DNA of 64,000 bases, taken from NCBI GenBank assembly GCA_964035575.1, contig OZ037833.1, positions 2,418,001 through 2,482,000 of the forward strand. The letters are read 5' to 3'. The stretch is from Rhynchopus sp. YZ270_cl-10. Lineage: Eukaryota > Euglenozoa > Diplonemea > Diplonemida > Diplonemidae. Positions 11,300 through 21,026 of the stretch are shown here, one piece after another. Both the position numbers and the translations under genes were made by a program. Below the pieces are notes generated by a model. It saw only the letters and a program-made list of their open reading frames with translations. It made no database searches and had not been told where the DNA came from. Position 1 is the first letter of the stretch. Each line of letters begins with the position of its first letter.

Positions 11300-12152
11300 C
11301 AAAAAAAAAAAAAAAAAGGTGGAAACAAAAAAGCGACTATGCAGTGTGTCTGTTCGCTTTTTTCTTTTAGCTTTTTTTTTTTGCAACATTTTTTTTTTTT
11401 TTGACGCGACTCACCCCCCTCTCTTAAGATGACTAAGTATTGTGCTTAGATTCAACTTATCAGTTTTTTTTTTCTTTCTCTCGTTTTTTTCTTTTTTTTG
11501 ATCATCATTCGTTTGATGCTTCATATTTTCATCATTTTCTTTATATCCGCATCTGGTCGTACCTTCGAAAACAAAAAAGGGGTAAACATATACAACAAAA
11601 TCCTCCTCTGGAAGATGATTGCGATGTGTCAGTGTAAATAAATGCTATTTTTTTAAAAAAAGGCGTTCAACGATACACCGTATTACCCTTAAAATTCGGC
11701 GATTCACAAACCTTTACTAAATTAGCACAAAAAAAATTGTGAGTATTTTTAGTTTCGTTTCAAAAAATATGAAAATAAACGAGACCATAAATGAGGAATG
11801 AATACAACGTCTTCATTATGATTTTTTTGTCTAAAAAAAAACGCAAAAAAAAGGATGGAAACCCCATTTAAAAAAAATCGTGAATAAAACTGCCGTTTGG
11901 GTAAAAAATACAAAATTATATTTACCCCAGATTTTCAAAAAAAAAAAAAAAAAGGAAACAGAGAGAAAATATGTCTCGGGACCAAGTGGTCTGAGGCAAA
12001 AAAAAAAAAGTGGGACATAACCTGCTTTGGTGGGAGCTATGTCACCACAACACACAAAAAAAAAATGGTAAGAAAAGAAAAGACTACAAAAGCAAAAGTA
12101 GAAAAACAAACAGACTCTATTTCCTTTTGATGTAAACCACGAAATGGATAGC

Positions 12153-12220
12153 AGGACTGCATGGTTGCGTCCACCCCCCCCCGGTACACTGTCGGGCTTT
12201 GTATTTCAAGCCAACTTTTA
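12153..12220 (+). repeat. Class E cassette
   Basis: Carries the class landmarks ACTGCATGGTTG, CCGGTACACTG and GGGCTTTGTATTTCAAGCC. The last can fold as GGCTT with AAGCC. About 200 nt before the PEP mutase start. Confidence 0.65.
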
Positions 12221-12241
12221 TCAGATGAAAAACCTCGAAAA

Positions 12242-12288
12242 TAGTGGAGTTCATCTTCGGGTGTCTACACTAAAACAACCAGGTTTTC
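12242..12288 (+). repeat. Class C stem-loop cassette
   Basis: Outer stem TAGTG/CACTA. The inner stem closes on CTTCGG, a UUCG-type tetraloop. The tail is AACAACCAGGTTTTC. Confidence 0.7.
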
Positions 12289-12315
12289 AAAACAAAATAT
12301 CGAAAAACCTCAAAA

Positions 12316-12359
12316 ACTGCATGGTTGCGGGGTCCACCCCCCACCCCACTGAAAGCCTC
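12316..12359 (+). repeat. Class E cassette (5' part)
   Basis: ACTGCATGGTTGCGGGGTCC followed by a C-rich stretch. It runs directly into the leader of the PEP mutase gene. Confidence 0.55.
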
Positions 12360-12422
12360 ACCTACATTCACACCCACTAACAGCCCCTCCCCTTTCCCTT
12401 TTCCCTTTCTCAATACACAAAA

Positions 12423-14424
12423 ATGCTTCGTGGTGTGTGCTCCGCTATGCAGCGTCGGGCTGCGTCGAACTACGTGGTGCCTGGGGTGACCCCTGACGCG
12501 AGGAGAGCGAGTCTGAAGCAGAAGATTAAGGACCAAGGCTTTGTGCGCGCAATGGAAGCGCACAGCGGTCTGTCCGGTGTTATTGTGGAGCACGCACGGG
12601 GCGCAAACGGCGAGCGTTTCGACGCAACCTGGAGCAGCTCCTTGACAAGCAGCACAACATGCGGGAAGCCCGACATCGAGACCGTCGATACCACCGCACG
12701 TCTCCGCATTTGCGACGAAGTGCTCGACGTCACCTCCCTCCCAATGATCTACGATGGTGACACCGGAGGCCACGCTGAGATCTTCCACTTCACCGTGAAG
12801 AGCCTTGAGCGTCTCGGAGTCTCTATGTGCATTATTGAGGACAAAAGCGGGCTCAAGCAAAACTCTCTCTTCGGAACCGAGCGTGCCCAGCAGCTGACCC
12901 CTATCGATGAGTTTTCGGAGAAGATTGCGCGTGGTAAGGCGGCGCAGGTGACAGATGACTTCATGATCATTGCACGTCTTGAGGCGCTCATCGCTGACCT
13001 CGGTCACGAAGAAGCCATCAAGCGCGCAAAGGCCTTCATCGATGCTGGTGCCGACGGAGTTATGATTCACTCCAAGAAGTCCGACGGAGCAGAGATCATG
13101 AAGTTCCTTGATGAGTACAACACCTTCCGTGGGGACAAGATGGCCGTTGTTGTGCCAACTACCGTATGTTCATTTTTGATTATTTTTTTTGGCTATTGTT
13201 CGAGGGTCCATAGAGTATGTTACACACACACAATGAAACAGTACAACACCTTCACGGAGAAGGAGCTCCACGAGGCTGGAGCGCAGGTTATCATCCACGC
13301 GAACCAGCTGATCAGAACCGCGTACCCTGCGATGATGGGCTGTGCAGAGTCGGTATGTTCCCTTTCGCATGAAACAAAAAAATGATGCGGGTCGAGATGT
13401 TTGTGTCAATGTCTTGTAAGTGGATCAATGTGAACACCGCAGTCATAATAGTGTAGTGTAATTGTCGAAGAGTCCAACAATTTCTTCTGGCGTGGGAACT
13501 TGAAAGAGTAACTTCAGTTTTTCTTTGTGTTTTTGACTTAGTAGAGAGTCAACGTTGTCAGATTGTCCTTGTGTCACAACAACTGTCGGGTTGCTCAGCC
13601 CGTACGTGTCATCTTCGTCGCCAACATCCGAAGCAATTTTCCTCTCCAGCCTTCGCATGGTGCCTTCAAGGGACGTCACCGTACCTGAAGTTCGACAGCT
13701 CACTCAAACAAATAAACATGAGTCCGTCCACGACGGGGTAATTCGCCAGTTCAGCCATTTCCCGGATCACGTCCCGCATTTGGCTCCCTTCGGAGTTCCC
13801 CCCGCTCAGGTCGTACCTAAGGTGTCGGCACACACTGTCGAAGACACCGCTGGTCTGGGGTTGCATGACATCGCGCAAACACTCAGCCATACCCTTGAGG
13901 TCGTGCAGGGGGGGGCTGACGAAGTGAGCGTTTGGGGCTACTCCTGCGAGGAAAGAAGGAAAGCCGGCATCCGACATCTCTTGCAAGGAGAGGTGGGGAA
14001 AGCGGTGCGTCATGAGCAGCCACTGCGACCTTGGGATGGCGCACATGGTACATTTTGGGGACTATTTGTTTCTACAGTTTGCCACCTAAAGCAACAGCAA
14101 CAACAATAATAGCCCTCGGGCAATATTGAGTCCAGCTCCTAGCAGGTAATTGTCGACACAAAAAAATGCGGTTTTTTGTACCTTCATTTACAAAATGAGA
14201 ACTGTCTTGTCTATAACCAAAGTTTGGCTGGGACGGTACATCATGTACATTGCAAGGTGTCCCCTTAGGTAAGCTCAGTGAGAAGAGAAATTTCATTAAA
14301 AACTGATCAAAAATACATCATAATTCTACAGATTCTGACCCACTCGCGTAGCAAGGAAGCCGACAGCAACTGCCTCTCGGTCAAGCAGATCCTCAACCTG
14401 ATCGACGATGGTGCCCGCAAGTAA
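12423..14424 (+). CDS. Phosphoenolpyruvate mutase, three exons
   Basis: PEP mutase rearranges PEP to phosphonopyruvate, the first step of phosphonate (for example aminoethylphosphonate) synthesis. Exons 12423-13163, 13242-13352 and 14332-14424 join in phase 0 to give 314 residues, close to the family length. The isocitrate-lyase-superfamily barrel shows MIYDGDTGG, the PEP-mutase signature EDKSGLKQNSLFG, QVTDDFMIIARLEAL, and GADGVMIHSKKSD. Exon 2 supplies QVIIHANQLIRTAYPAM and exon 3 ILTHSRSKEADSNCLS, both expected in order, which confirms the splicing. The first 15-20 residues (MLRGVCSAMQRRAASN) are Arg-rich without acids and could be a mitochondrial presequence (inference). Intron presence is unusual in this window. 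T. cruzi is known to make aminoethylphosphonate for its surface glycans, so a surface role is plausible here. Confidence 0.93.
13164..13241 (+). other. Intron 1 of PEP mutase (78 nt)
   Basis: Starts GTATGTTC, ends ACAG. Removing it joins VVVPTT to YNTFTEKEL without changing frame. Read unspliced, the frame stays open, but it would insert 26 hydrophobic residues in a conserved loop. Confidence 0.85.
13443..14046 (-). pseudogene. Antisense coding-like fragment inside intron 2
   Basis: Two minus-strand open frames, 14046-13666 (126 residues) and 13703-13443 (86 residues), overlap in different frames. Both look protein-like, with gene-like GC content unlike the surrounding A/T-rich intron. The upstream one has PRSQWLLMTHRFPHLS and AECLRDVMQPQTSGVF; the downstream one ends with KEKLKLLFQVPTPEEIVGLF, which faintly recalls the start of a GRAM domain (low confidence). 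The frame change near 13690 without an obvious intron suggests a decayed insert. It could also be a small antisense gene with unrecognised splicing. It is the only long coding-like stretch opposite to the gene direction. Confidence 0.4.
14111..14167 (+). repeat. Class D stem-loop cassette
   Basis: GCCC and GGGC pair around TC, then AATATTGAGTCCAG, then AATTGTCGACACAAAAAA. Lies near the 3' end of PEP mutase intron 2. Confidence 0.6.
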
Positions 14425-15018
14425 GCATCATGTTGAACTACGGCAAGAAGGAAAAAAAATACGATTTGACAACATTTGTGTGGTTTTGTTTAAAAAAAAT
14501 CTTTATCGTTGTATTATTTGAAAAGGGATGTGTGTGTTGTGCCCTCCTATCTTTCTACTACGTTGTGCAAAGCGCCGAGAGCATTTCCTGTGTGACAAAA
14601 AAAAAAAGTTAAAATTTGTCCACACAGGGTTTTATTCTCCGTTTGCCAATTGAACTCCCCCCCCTTTTGCTGTACTTCCCTTAGTGGTCAATCGTTGAAA
14701 GCAAGAAATGTGCACTGCAACATTGCGAAAAACCTGCCTCTTTGGTGGCTGATTGTCGAATACAATAAAAAAACGTTTTTTTTTTTTTCCCCGTTCATTA
14801 TCTTCATTTTTTTCTTTGATTTGATGCCGGTACTGCAGTACCTTAGCATTTTTTTTATGCAAATGTATTGCAACACACCCTGACCCAAACTACTTCGAAA
14901 ATCTTGAGGAGTTGTAAGAAGGCCTAGGCAAATTATCTTTGTTCAAGAAAAAATTTAAAATGACACCACAAGATGGAGGGTTAGCCTCTCTTGGCTGGAT
15001 CACGCAATAACAAAAAGT

Positions 15019-15079
15019 TAGTTTGTATTACTGGAATGCCCCCCGTTTTGGGTGTGTACACTAATACAACCAAGTTTTC
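15019..15079 (+). repeat. Class C stem-loop cassette (long loop)
   Basis: TTAG.. to ..CACTAA frame with an inner CCCCCC/TTTTGGG stem, and the tail TACAACCAAGTTTTC, identical to the 11.3-kb copy. Confidence 0.55.
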
Positions 15080-15449
15080 AAAAAAAAAAAACGTCGTTTG
15101 CTTCTCATTCCCGAATATATTTATAGTGCATCCATTGAAATGTACTAAAAAAATAGTCCCATAGAGTGTTCAGAAAACCATCATTGGCTGGTGTTGCGTC
15201 GTAATTCTCCTTGAAGCCTGTCTTAAGAGTCTTGCGTCCTGCACAAAGAGCCTCATGTTTTCTTGAGTCCACCACCCCTAAACACAACCCACTACCTTTT
15301 TAAAAAAGTACTCTCATAAAGGCCAAACGAACGGGGAACAAGCAAAACCTTCGAAACTCCCCTCCCCTTTGTTTTCCCCCCCTTGAAGCCTTACTCCACT
15401 ATCACTATACCTTCTCTGGAAGGTTCTTCGACCGGCATTTGCATCTTGC

Positions 15450-15451
15450 AG
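15450..15451 (+). promoter_or_regulatory. Candidate trans-splice acceptor AG
   Basis: GCATCTTGCAG follows a C/T-rich leader (15355-15420). TTGGCAG at about 15481 is an alternative. Confidence 0.35.
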
Positions 15452-15543
15452 TCTTTTGCGTGATTCGCACTTCATTGGCAGATTTTTTGACCGATATACT
15501 CGTAACTAACTCAAATCAAAGGGGAAAAAAATATACATTCAAA

Positions 15544-17136
15544 ATGGGTGACGAAGTGAAAGTCGAGAAGTACACCTGCGATGTGTGTGAGGTGGAGGTG
15601 GAGGTGAGTGAGAAGGAGAAGCACGAGGCGAGTGCAAAGCACATTACTGCGTTGGAGAGCTATGATGTGATTGATGTATCGGCTGTGGTGAGCACGGAGG
15701 CGCCAGAGTGGTTCAAGGGGCCGCGGGGGCGGGGGGGCGCACGCGTTAAAACGAAGAAGGTCGAGGAGTCCATCAACACGAGGGAGTACCACTGCGAGGT
15801 GTGCGATATTGCGATGTTCGAGGTGAACAAAGCGCAGCACATCGAAGGACGCCGCCACAAGGCCAACGCCGCTGCCGCAGCCTCAGCAGGATGTGAGGTG
15901 TACCACTGCCCCCTCTGCTCCAAGACAATGGCACTTAACGAAAAGGCGCGTCACAAAGAAAGCAGACTGCACCTGCAGAACGCAGCCACCGAGGCGAACC
16001 TGATGTGGAACTGCAAGGTCTGCGGCGTGGTCATGCCCATGGGCAACAAAGACGCGCATGAGAAGGGAATGATCCACCTCTCCCGTGCAAACCCAACCAA
16101 GGCGATAGAGAAGCAGAAGGAGAAGCGCGCAGAGCAAAGACTGCGGCGGGACGAGCGTATCACCGATGCAGAACATCTCTGCGTCACATGCAACACATGC
16201 CTGGCAGTCAAGGACAAAGCAGAGCACCTCAAGAGCGAGAGACACGAGAAGCCGCATGAGACGCAGTTCTACTGCGAGTTCTGCAGACGCTCCATGAACA
16301 CAGACCAGCGTTCCGAGCATTTGACAAGCTGGAAGCACAAACAGCAGGTCGAGACACGCGCCCTGCCTAAAGAGTCGGGTACATGGAAGTGCGAAGTTTG
16401 CGACCGCACCATGCCCCTTGCCAGCAAAGAAAGCCACAACGTCGGTGCAGCCCACAGGCGGAAGCTCAACCCCGTCCCCCAAGGCCCTGTCAGAAGCCCT
16501 TCGGAGAAGCGCCGCCAGAACGCAAGTAGGATGGCGCATAAGGGCAAGCACCCCAACGGCAAGCGTGCGGTCCCTGTGCGCGACGTACGCAAGGTGTACT
16601 GGAACACCGTCGACATCCCGGTGACTGCATACATCAACTCAGGCGAGGCGCGCACCATTGACGACATGGTGACACCTGATGGAGTGGGGCGTGCTAAGGA
16701 GCACTACAGAAGCGGGAAACCACCTGTGAACAAGGGGTCGGGACGGTACTCACAGTCGTCTTCGCAACAACAGCAACAACAGCAACCACAACACCAACCC
16801 CAGCAGCAACAACAGCAGCACAGGCAGCAGTACAACTCTGGAGGCGGCTACTCCTCCTCTGTGCCCCAGAGGCATGTGTCGCAGCAGCAGGCACAGCACC
16901 AGACATACCAGGTGCAGCAGTCGCAGCAGGACTTCGGGCGCAACAGAGGCCAAGCCGCAAACAACACCCTCAACGACGCGCTCCTGAGGAACAGCAACGT
17001 CTCCTCCCAAGGCTCCGCACAGCGCATCCTCGCAGACCAGGCCCGCGTAACTCTCCAGCCACAGTTTGTTGCACCCCTCGGATCCAACATGGTGGTCCAA
17101 AGCATGGGGAACATGGGGCAGTACTACCAGTCATAA
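15544..17136 (+). CDS. Seven-finger C2H2 (U1/JAZ-type) zinc-finger protein
   Basis: 530 residues. Seven fingers of the form C-x2-C, about 11-12 residues, H-x5-H start near residues 10, 85, 120, 155, 215, 250 and 290 (for example YTCDVCEVEVEVSEKEKHEA and WKCEVCDRTMPLASKESHN). Spacing and the x5 between histidines are typical of U1-type or double-stranded-RNA-binding fingers, not classical DNA-binding ones, so an RNA-binding role is likely (inference). A basic linker follows, then a Gln-rich tail from about residue 400 with runs of up to seven Gln. No membrane span. I chose the ATG at 15544 because it sits in AAAATGGG directly before the first finger. The frame is open 35 codons further up, but that part looks like leader. 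Confidence 0.85.
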   Translation: MGDEVKVEKYTCDVCEVEVEVSEKEKHEASAKHITALESYDVIDVSAVVSTEAPEWFKGPRGRGGARVKTKKVEESINTREYHCEVCDIAMFEVNKAQHIEGRRHKANAAAAASAGCEVYHCPLCSKTMALNEKARHKESRLHLQNAATEANLMWNCKVCGVVMPMGNKDAHEKGMIHLSRANPTKAIEKQKEKRAEQRLRRDERITDAEHLCVTCNTCLAVKDKAEHLKSERHEKPHETQFYCEFCRRSMNTDQRSEHLTSWKHKQQVETRALPKESGTWKCEVCDRTMPLASKESHNVGAAHRRKLNPVPQGPVRSPSEKRRQNASRMAHKGKHPNGKRAVPVRDVRKVYWNTVDIPVTAYINSGEARTIDDMVTPDGVGRAKEHYRSGKPPVNKGSGRYSQSSSQQQQQQQPQHQPQQQQQQHRQQYNSGGGYSSSVPQRHVSQQQAQHQTYQVQQSQQDFGRNRGQAANNTLNDALLRNSNVSSQGSAQRILADQARVTLQPQFVAPLGSNMVVQSMGNMGQYYQS

Positions 17137-17713
17137 AATAAGTTAGGCAGGTTTTTGAGGGGGAAAAAAAATGATGCTGTGTGATGGTGTGGTGGGAGGG
17201 GGGGGGTTCGGTATCTGGCCTTTGTGATGGAACGTTGTGGGTTGAGCAATGCAAAATTCGACCGAGGACACCAAACCTGCCGCTTTGGCGGGTCCTGATG
17301 GACTGCAAACGTTGCCACTTAAAATAAATAATTGTTGTGAGTCATGCAGAGCAGAAGGAAACGGGGTGTGGGAGGGGAAAGGAAGAGGAACTGATATGTG
17401 CCAGGGAGTCTCTTTAATAGCAAAACTTTGAGCACCAAATATATGCGACTAATGGGTACCTAGGATAAAAGAAAGATTCGAATACAAACGACAATTCCCC
17501 TCTTTATTAGGGTCAGACCAAGGGGTTAGCTATGCCTTGCCACACTCACGGGGGGATGATGTGACGTCTGTATTTCCCCCAGTTGTCTGGAGGGGTATGC
17601 GGGACTATTCTGTACTGTCCTCAGGGAGGCCAACGTCCCTGCCCCTACTAATTGCAAGTTCAACCCTGGCTAGGGTATATAAATGCACGACAGAAATTTG
17701 TTTTTTGAAATTT

Positions 17714-17788
17714 GGGTTCGTATAACCCGCGGAGAACCAGGTGTCTGCGTCCGCCGATGAACGGTGAGGCGTTTGCGCTTTCAACTTC
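17714..17788 (+). repeat. Class B cassette, full length
   Basis: GGGTT..AACCC hairpin (GGGTTCGTATAACCC), then GCGTCCGCCGATGAACGG, then GAGGCGTTTGCGC and TTTCAACTTC. CCG pairs with CGG around ATGAA, and GCGTC with GGCGT outside it. Confidence 0.7.
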
Positions 17789-17897
17789 TCTTATTTTTTT
17801 TATTTTACCCCCCTTCACAGTTTTAGTTTCGCTGTGTTACACACTCCTTCTATTACTCAAATACCCCTCTCCTTCTCCCGTAACAAAAAGAAAAACG

Positions 17898-18017
17898 CAC
17901 GGGTTGGGAAAAGACTTTATATAATTCCGGATTTTGGGGGGGGAAAGGGAAAAAAAAATTCTTGAAAAAAAAGTCTTCACCAAACAAAGTCTTTAAAAAG
18001 ACTTTTCCCAACCCGTG
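17898..18017. mobile_element. 120-bp MITE-like element
   Basis: Inverted ends CACGGGTTGGGAAAAGACTT and its complement, about 21 bp near-perfect. A/T-rich centre with a second small AAAGTCTTT palindrome. No coding capacity; no clear target duplication. Confidence 0.65.
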
Positions 18018-18070
18018 GAAAAAAGAAAACCTAATATTTCAAAAAAAAAAAAAAAAGAAAAAAACCTTCC

Positions 18071-18150
18071 GTAGTACAAAGGCCTCGGCCGATATTGAGT
18101 ACAGATCTTTTTTTCCAGTAGGTGTAAAGTGATTGTCGATACAACAAAAA
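18071..18150 (+). repeat. Class D stem-loop cassette
   Basis: GTACAAAGGCCTCGGCCGAT with GGCC/GGCC stem, then ATTGAGTACAG and, 25 nt on, AAGTGATTGTCGATACAAC. Close to the 29.7-kb copy. Confidence 0.7.
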
Positions 18151-18542
18151 AGGACAAAAAAAAAGGGTAGTAATTCGCAAAATTTCAATGAATGACGTAC
18201 ACACAAAAAAAAACACAGTGGAGCTTGCACAGGTGGCAACTACACTGTTCCAACAATTCTTCACAAAAAAAAGCAAAACCAAAAAAAAAAAAAAAAAAAA
18301 CAACAACACAACAACAACAACAACAAAGAAAACAACGTGGGTGGGGTTCTTAAAAGCTTCAAAAATACTGATTCCCTATTTTCCCCCCACATGGTACGAT
18401 AGCCTTCTCATAAGCCCTTAGGGGGATCATTTTTTTTTTCTCATCACCATTTTGTGGGAAAGTTTGGGTACATTTAGTGCACCCTATTATACCTTCTATT
18501 CAGTAGAATAGTTAGTATATGAAACAAAATCGCCATTTTTGG

Positions 18543-18562
18543 GGGGTGTATTTCAAGCCATT
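18543..18562 (+). repeat. Class E tail
   Basis: GGTGTATTTCAAGCC, the 3' end of class E, directly before the pyrimidine tract of the GT60 gene. Confidence 0.45.
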
Positions 18563-18614
18563 TGTTAAACATTTTTTCACCTCTTCTTCTGCACATCCTC
18601 ACCACCCTCACACC

Positions 18615-18616
18615 AG
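18615..18616 (+). promoter_or_regulatory. Predicted trans-splice acceptor AG
   Basis: A C/T-rich tract from 18575 ends in CACACCAG, 30 nt before the ATG at 18646. Confidence 0.5.
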
Positions 18617-18645
18617 GTAGAAAGTCTACCCCCCCTAAAGGCATC

Positions 18646-19983
18646 ATGGCACCACCTAGGAAACGAATCGGTACAAGCACGAAGTTCTTCGCCATCTTGG
18701 TGCCGACTGCGGTGACACTGCTGTGGGTGGTTATTCTGCAGCGCCGTGTGTCCTCGGAGGGCATCCACAATGTGCATCGTATGAAGGACAGCCTTCAGCA
18801 GCAGTACCGCAGCGACCACGTGGCCGACTACCAGGACCACCACGTGGAGGAGGACCTCAACTCTGGTGAAAACGGACACTCCATACCGACCATCTTCATT
18901 GCTATAGCATCCTACCGTGATGTGGATGCGAAGGACACAGTTCGATCGATTTATTCTAAGGCACGCCATCCAGAACGCGTCTTTCTCGGTTTGGTCTGTC
19001 AACGTGATTACACAATTGAAGTGCCCGCAAACGAAGAATGCATTCCCGAAGAATATCTCGAATGTGACGGACAAGGTTTCTGCCCGCTGTCAAACATCAT
19101 TTTGAAGGAGATGCAGCACAAAGAGGCGAAGGGGCCGACCTATGCTCGACACCTTGCATCGAAGATGTATACTTCTGAAGATTATTTTATGATGATTGAT
19201 TCGCATAATTTGTTTGTCAAGCATTGGGATGAGATTATCATTAAGGAGCACCATGCATGCTCGAAGATATCCGAAAAATGCGTTCTCTCCGTCTACCCGA
19301 TGGGTCTGGACCGCCCCCTCAAGCAACCCTTGGAACACCGCTCCCAGGTAGCATACCTTTGCTCAAACTCAAACTGGGATGAAGGCGGCTTCCCTGGCCC
19401 CTTCCGCGGCGGTGTTTACGCTGCGGTGAGCGAGCCACGCCCCCAACCCTACGTTGGCTCGGGGTTGATCTTTGGACCAGGGAGGATGATTACTGACGTG
19501 CCTTTGGACCCTCATTTGCCGTTCCTATTCCACGGAGAAGAGATTCTTCTGACCACCAGGCTGTGGACATCTGGGTACGACTTCTTTTCGCCTGGAAACA
19601 ATGTGTTGTTCCATCATTACTACCGCCCTGGGAGGCCGAGGATGGAGACAGCGAGTGTCGCGTGGTATGCTATGCAGTCGCACTCCACAAAGCGTGTACA
19701 GTACATTCTGGGGTTGAAGAACCCTGCCAACGAGTCGCAGCCGCTGGTGGATTTCGCAACGTTGCCATACCAGGTGACCGATGAGGTGGCGACGTACGGT
19801 ATGGGCACCGTACGGTCCTTGAAACGTTACTGGGCCTTCTCGCGGATCGACATCAATAAGCGTGATCATACAGAGGCCAACGACTATTGGTGCGATAAGT
19901 ACCGTGGTGCGCCGCCGTACTCCACAGAGTGGAAGATCGCTGCAGGATACAAGCCTGACGGATCCAGCTCTGATGGCGAATGA
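18646..19983 (+). CDS. GT60-family polypeptide GlcNAc-transferase, type II membrane protein
   Basis: 445 residues. Residues 13-31 are a signal anchor after a basic N-terminus (MAPPRKRIGTSTK), giving a Golgi type II topology. The catalytic domain starts near residue 82 with TIFIAIASYRDVDAKDTV and has ARHPERVFLGLVCQ, YARHLASKMY, the metal/nucleotide motif IDSHNLFVKHWD (184-195) and HGEEILLTTRLWTSGYDFFS, all hallmarks of the Skp1/mucin-type alpha-GlcNAc-transferase family (GT60). Trypanosoma cruzi uses such enzymes to start O-glycans on surface mucins, while Dictyostelium's Skp1 enzyme is cytosolic. The anchor here supports the mucin-type role (inference). Length is normal. An upstream in-frame ATG at 18562 lies before the likely acceptor, so I did not use it. 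Confidence 0.9.
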   Translation: MAPPRKRIGTSTKFFAILVPTAVTLLWVVILQRRVSSEGIHNVHRMKDSLQQQYRSDHVADYQDHHVEEDLNSGENGHSIPTIFIAIASYRDVDAKDTVRSIYSKARHPERVFLGLVCQRDYTIEVPANEECIPEEYLECDGQGFCPLSNIILKEMQHKEAKGPTYARHLASKMYTSEDYFMMIDSHNLFVKHWDEIIIKEHHACSKISEKCVLSVYPMGLDRPLKQPLEHRSQVAYLCSNSNWDEGGFPGPFRGGVYAAVSEPRPQPYVGSGLIFGPGRMITDVPLDPHLPFLFHGEEILLTTRLWTSGYDFFSPGNNVLFHHYYRPGRPRMETASVAWYAMQSHSTKRVQYILGLKNPANESQPLVDFATLPYQVTDEVATYGMGTVRSLKRYWAFSRIDINKRDHTEANDYWCDKYRGAPPYSTEWKIAAGYKPDGSSSDGE

Positions 19984-20114
19984 TTGAAGGCAGTGTAGAT
20001 GTCCAGGGGGGGTGTTGAAGTGTTTTCTGGGATTCATTGGTATGGAATGGTGAGGTGGCTGGGGCGTGGGGGTCGGAATCATATGTTGCCGTGTTCCAGC
20101 ATTGTGCAGGAATT

Positions 20115-20144
20115 CACCTAAACCATTGAGCTTAGGTTCATCTT
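20115..20144 (+). repeat. Class A stem-loop cassette
   Basis: CCTAA/TTAGG inner stem around ACCATTGAGC, then TTCATCTTAAC. The loop differs from the family consensus. Confidence 0.5.
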
Positions 20145-20292
20145 AACTATAGGATGGGGTTCGATATTCCTGGGTACCCTTCGTTGCGTTGCGTTGAATT
20201 GATTTTCTATTGATTTTTCCAGAGGGAAGGGGGGGTTCAAATCTTACAAAAAAAAACTTTCAAAGATGTGAGAGGTATATCTTTTCTTTTTG

Positions 20293-20315
20293 TGATGTGC
20301 ACGATCATGCACATC
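20293..20315 (+). repeat. Class A-like hairpin
   Basis: GATGTGCA pairs fully with TGCACATC around CGATCA. Outer bases match the class but the loop does not. Confidence 0.45.
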
Positions 20316-20498
20316 TTCAATTTTTTCTTCTTTTTGCTTTTCGGAGTGGGTTCGGGGGGTGTGTGCGTGAAGTTTCGTCAGGGATGGGGTGGGGGGAGGA
20401 GGGGAAGGGGGGTTTAGTAATTGATGATGTCCCCCCACATTTGGAAAAAGTGCGGCAGTTTGTAACACCATCCTTTTTAGACAGTATCGTTTCTTTCA

Positions 20499-20533
20499 AA
20501 TGTGACTAAGCAGAGAGGCTTAGGTGCATCTCT
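20499..20533 (+). repeat. Class A stem-loop cassette
   Basis: GTGACTAAGCAGAGAGGCTT then AGGTGCATCTC. Inner stem CTAAGC/GCTTAG is intact with a short loop. Confidence 0.7.
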
Positions 20534-20695
20534 ACAGCGTTTCTCTTTCTCTTGAGACTGTGTGTGTGTGTGACACGCTTTGCACAAAGTATTTTTATTG
20601 TTTTGTATTGTCTACGTACTCGCGTTTGCATCGTCAATTTTTTGGGGTCGAGGTGACTGAGAGGCTTAGGTTCCCCTTAACCATTTTTTTTCCGA

Positions 20696-20741
20696 TGCCA
20701 GCGTCCGCCGATGAACGGTGAGGCGTTTGCACTTTCAACTT
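20696..20741 (+). repeat. Class B cassette
   Basis: Core GCGTCCGCCGATGAACGG and AGGCGTTTGCACTTTCAACT, identical in the core to the 17.7-kb copy but without the preceding GGGTT hairpin. Confidence 0.7.
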
Positions 20742-21026
20742 TCTCCTTCTTCCCCCTTTTTTAACGTGCCTGTATCTGCCTCGAGGTGTCCGTACGTTAT
20801 CAAAATTCATCTTTTTTTCAAGGTGCTTGGTGGCTAAGCAAAGTGAGGCTTAGGTTCATACAAACTCTTCCTTTTCTACGCTTTTGTCCGCGTTCGTTAG
20901 ATTTTTTTTTTTATTGCAAGAAATCAGGGTTTCCGCGTTCTTCCGGTGTTTTCGAAGGGGGCGGACGAGTTTTTTTTTCCCCCCAAATTTTTTTTTTTAC
21001 TAGTGCTTAACACAATACAGGTCGAG

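Larger units (their letters stand above)
8897..12422. other. Intergenic region with homopolymers and cassettes
   Basis: No coding sequence seen. Notable contents are a 31-A run (9167-9197), a CAAA microsatellite (10194-10293), a short TTTTTA hexamer run near 10811-10840, and class C and class E cassettes just before the PEP mutase gene. Confidence 0.65.
13353..14331 (+). other. Intron 2 of PEP mutase (979 nt)
   Basis: Starts GTATGTTC, like intron 1, and ends TTCTACAG before ILTHSRS. It holds GC-richer sequence with minus-strand open frames (13443-14046) and a class D cassette (14111-14167). Confidence 0.85.
14425..15543. other. Intergenic region
   Basis: No coding sequence. T- and A-rich, with one class C cassette near 15019-15079 and a C/T-rich leader from about 15290 into the next gene. 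Confidence 0.6.
17137..18645. other. Intergenic region
   Basis: No coding sequence. Holds a class B cassette (17714-17788), a 120-bp MITE-like element (17898-18017), a class D cassette (18071-18150), A-rich and AAC microsatellite sequence near 18277-18330, and a class E tail just before the GT60 gene. Confidence 0.65.
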
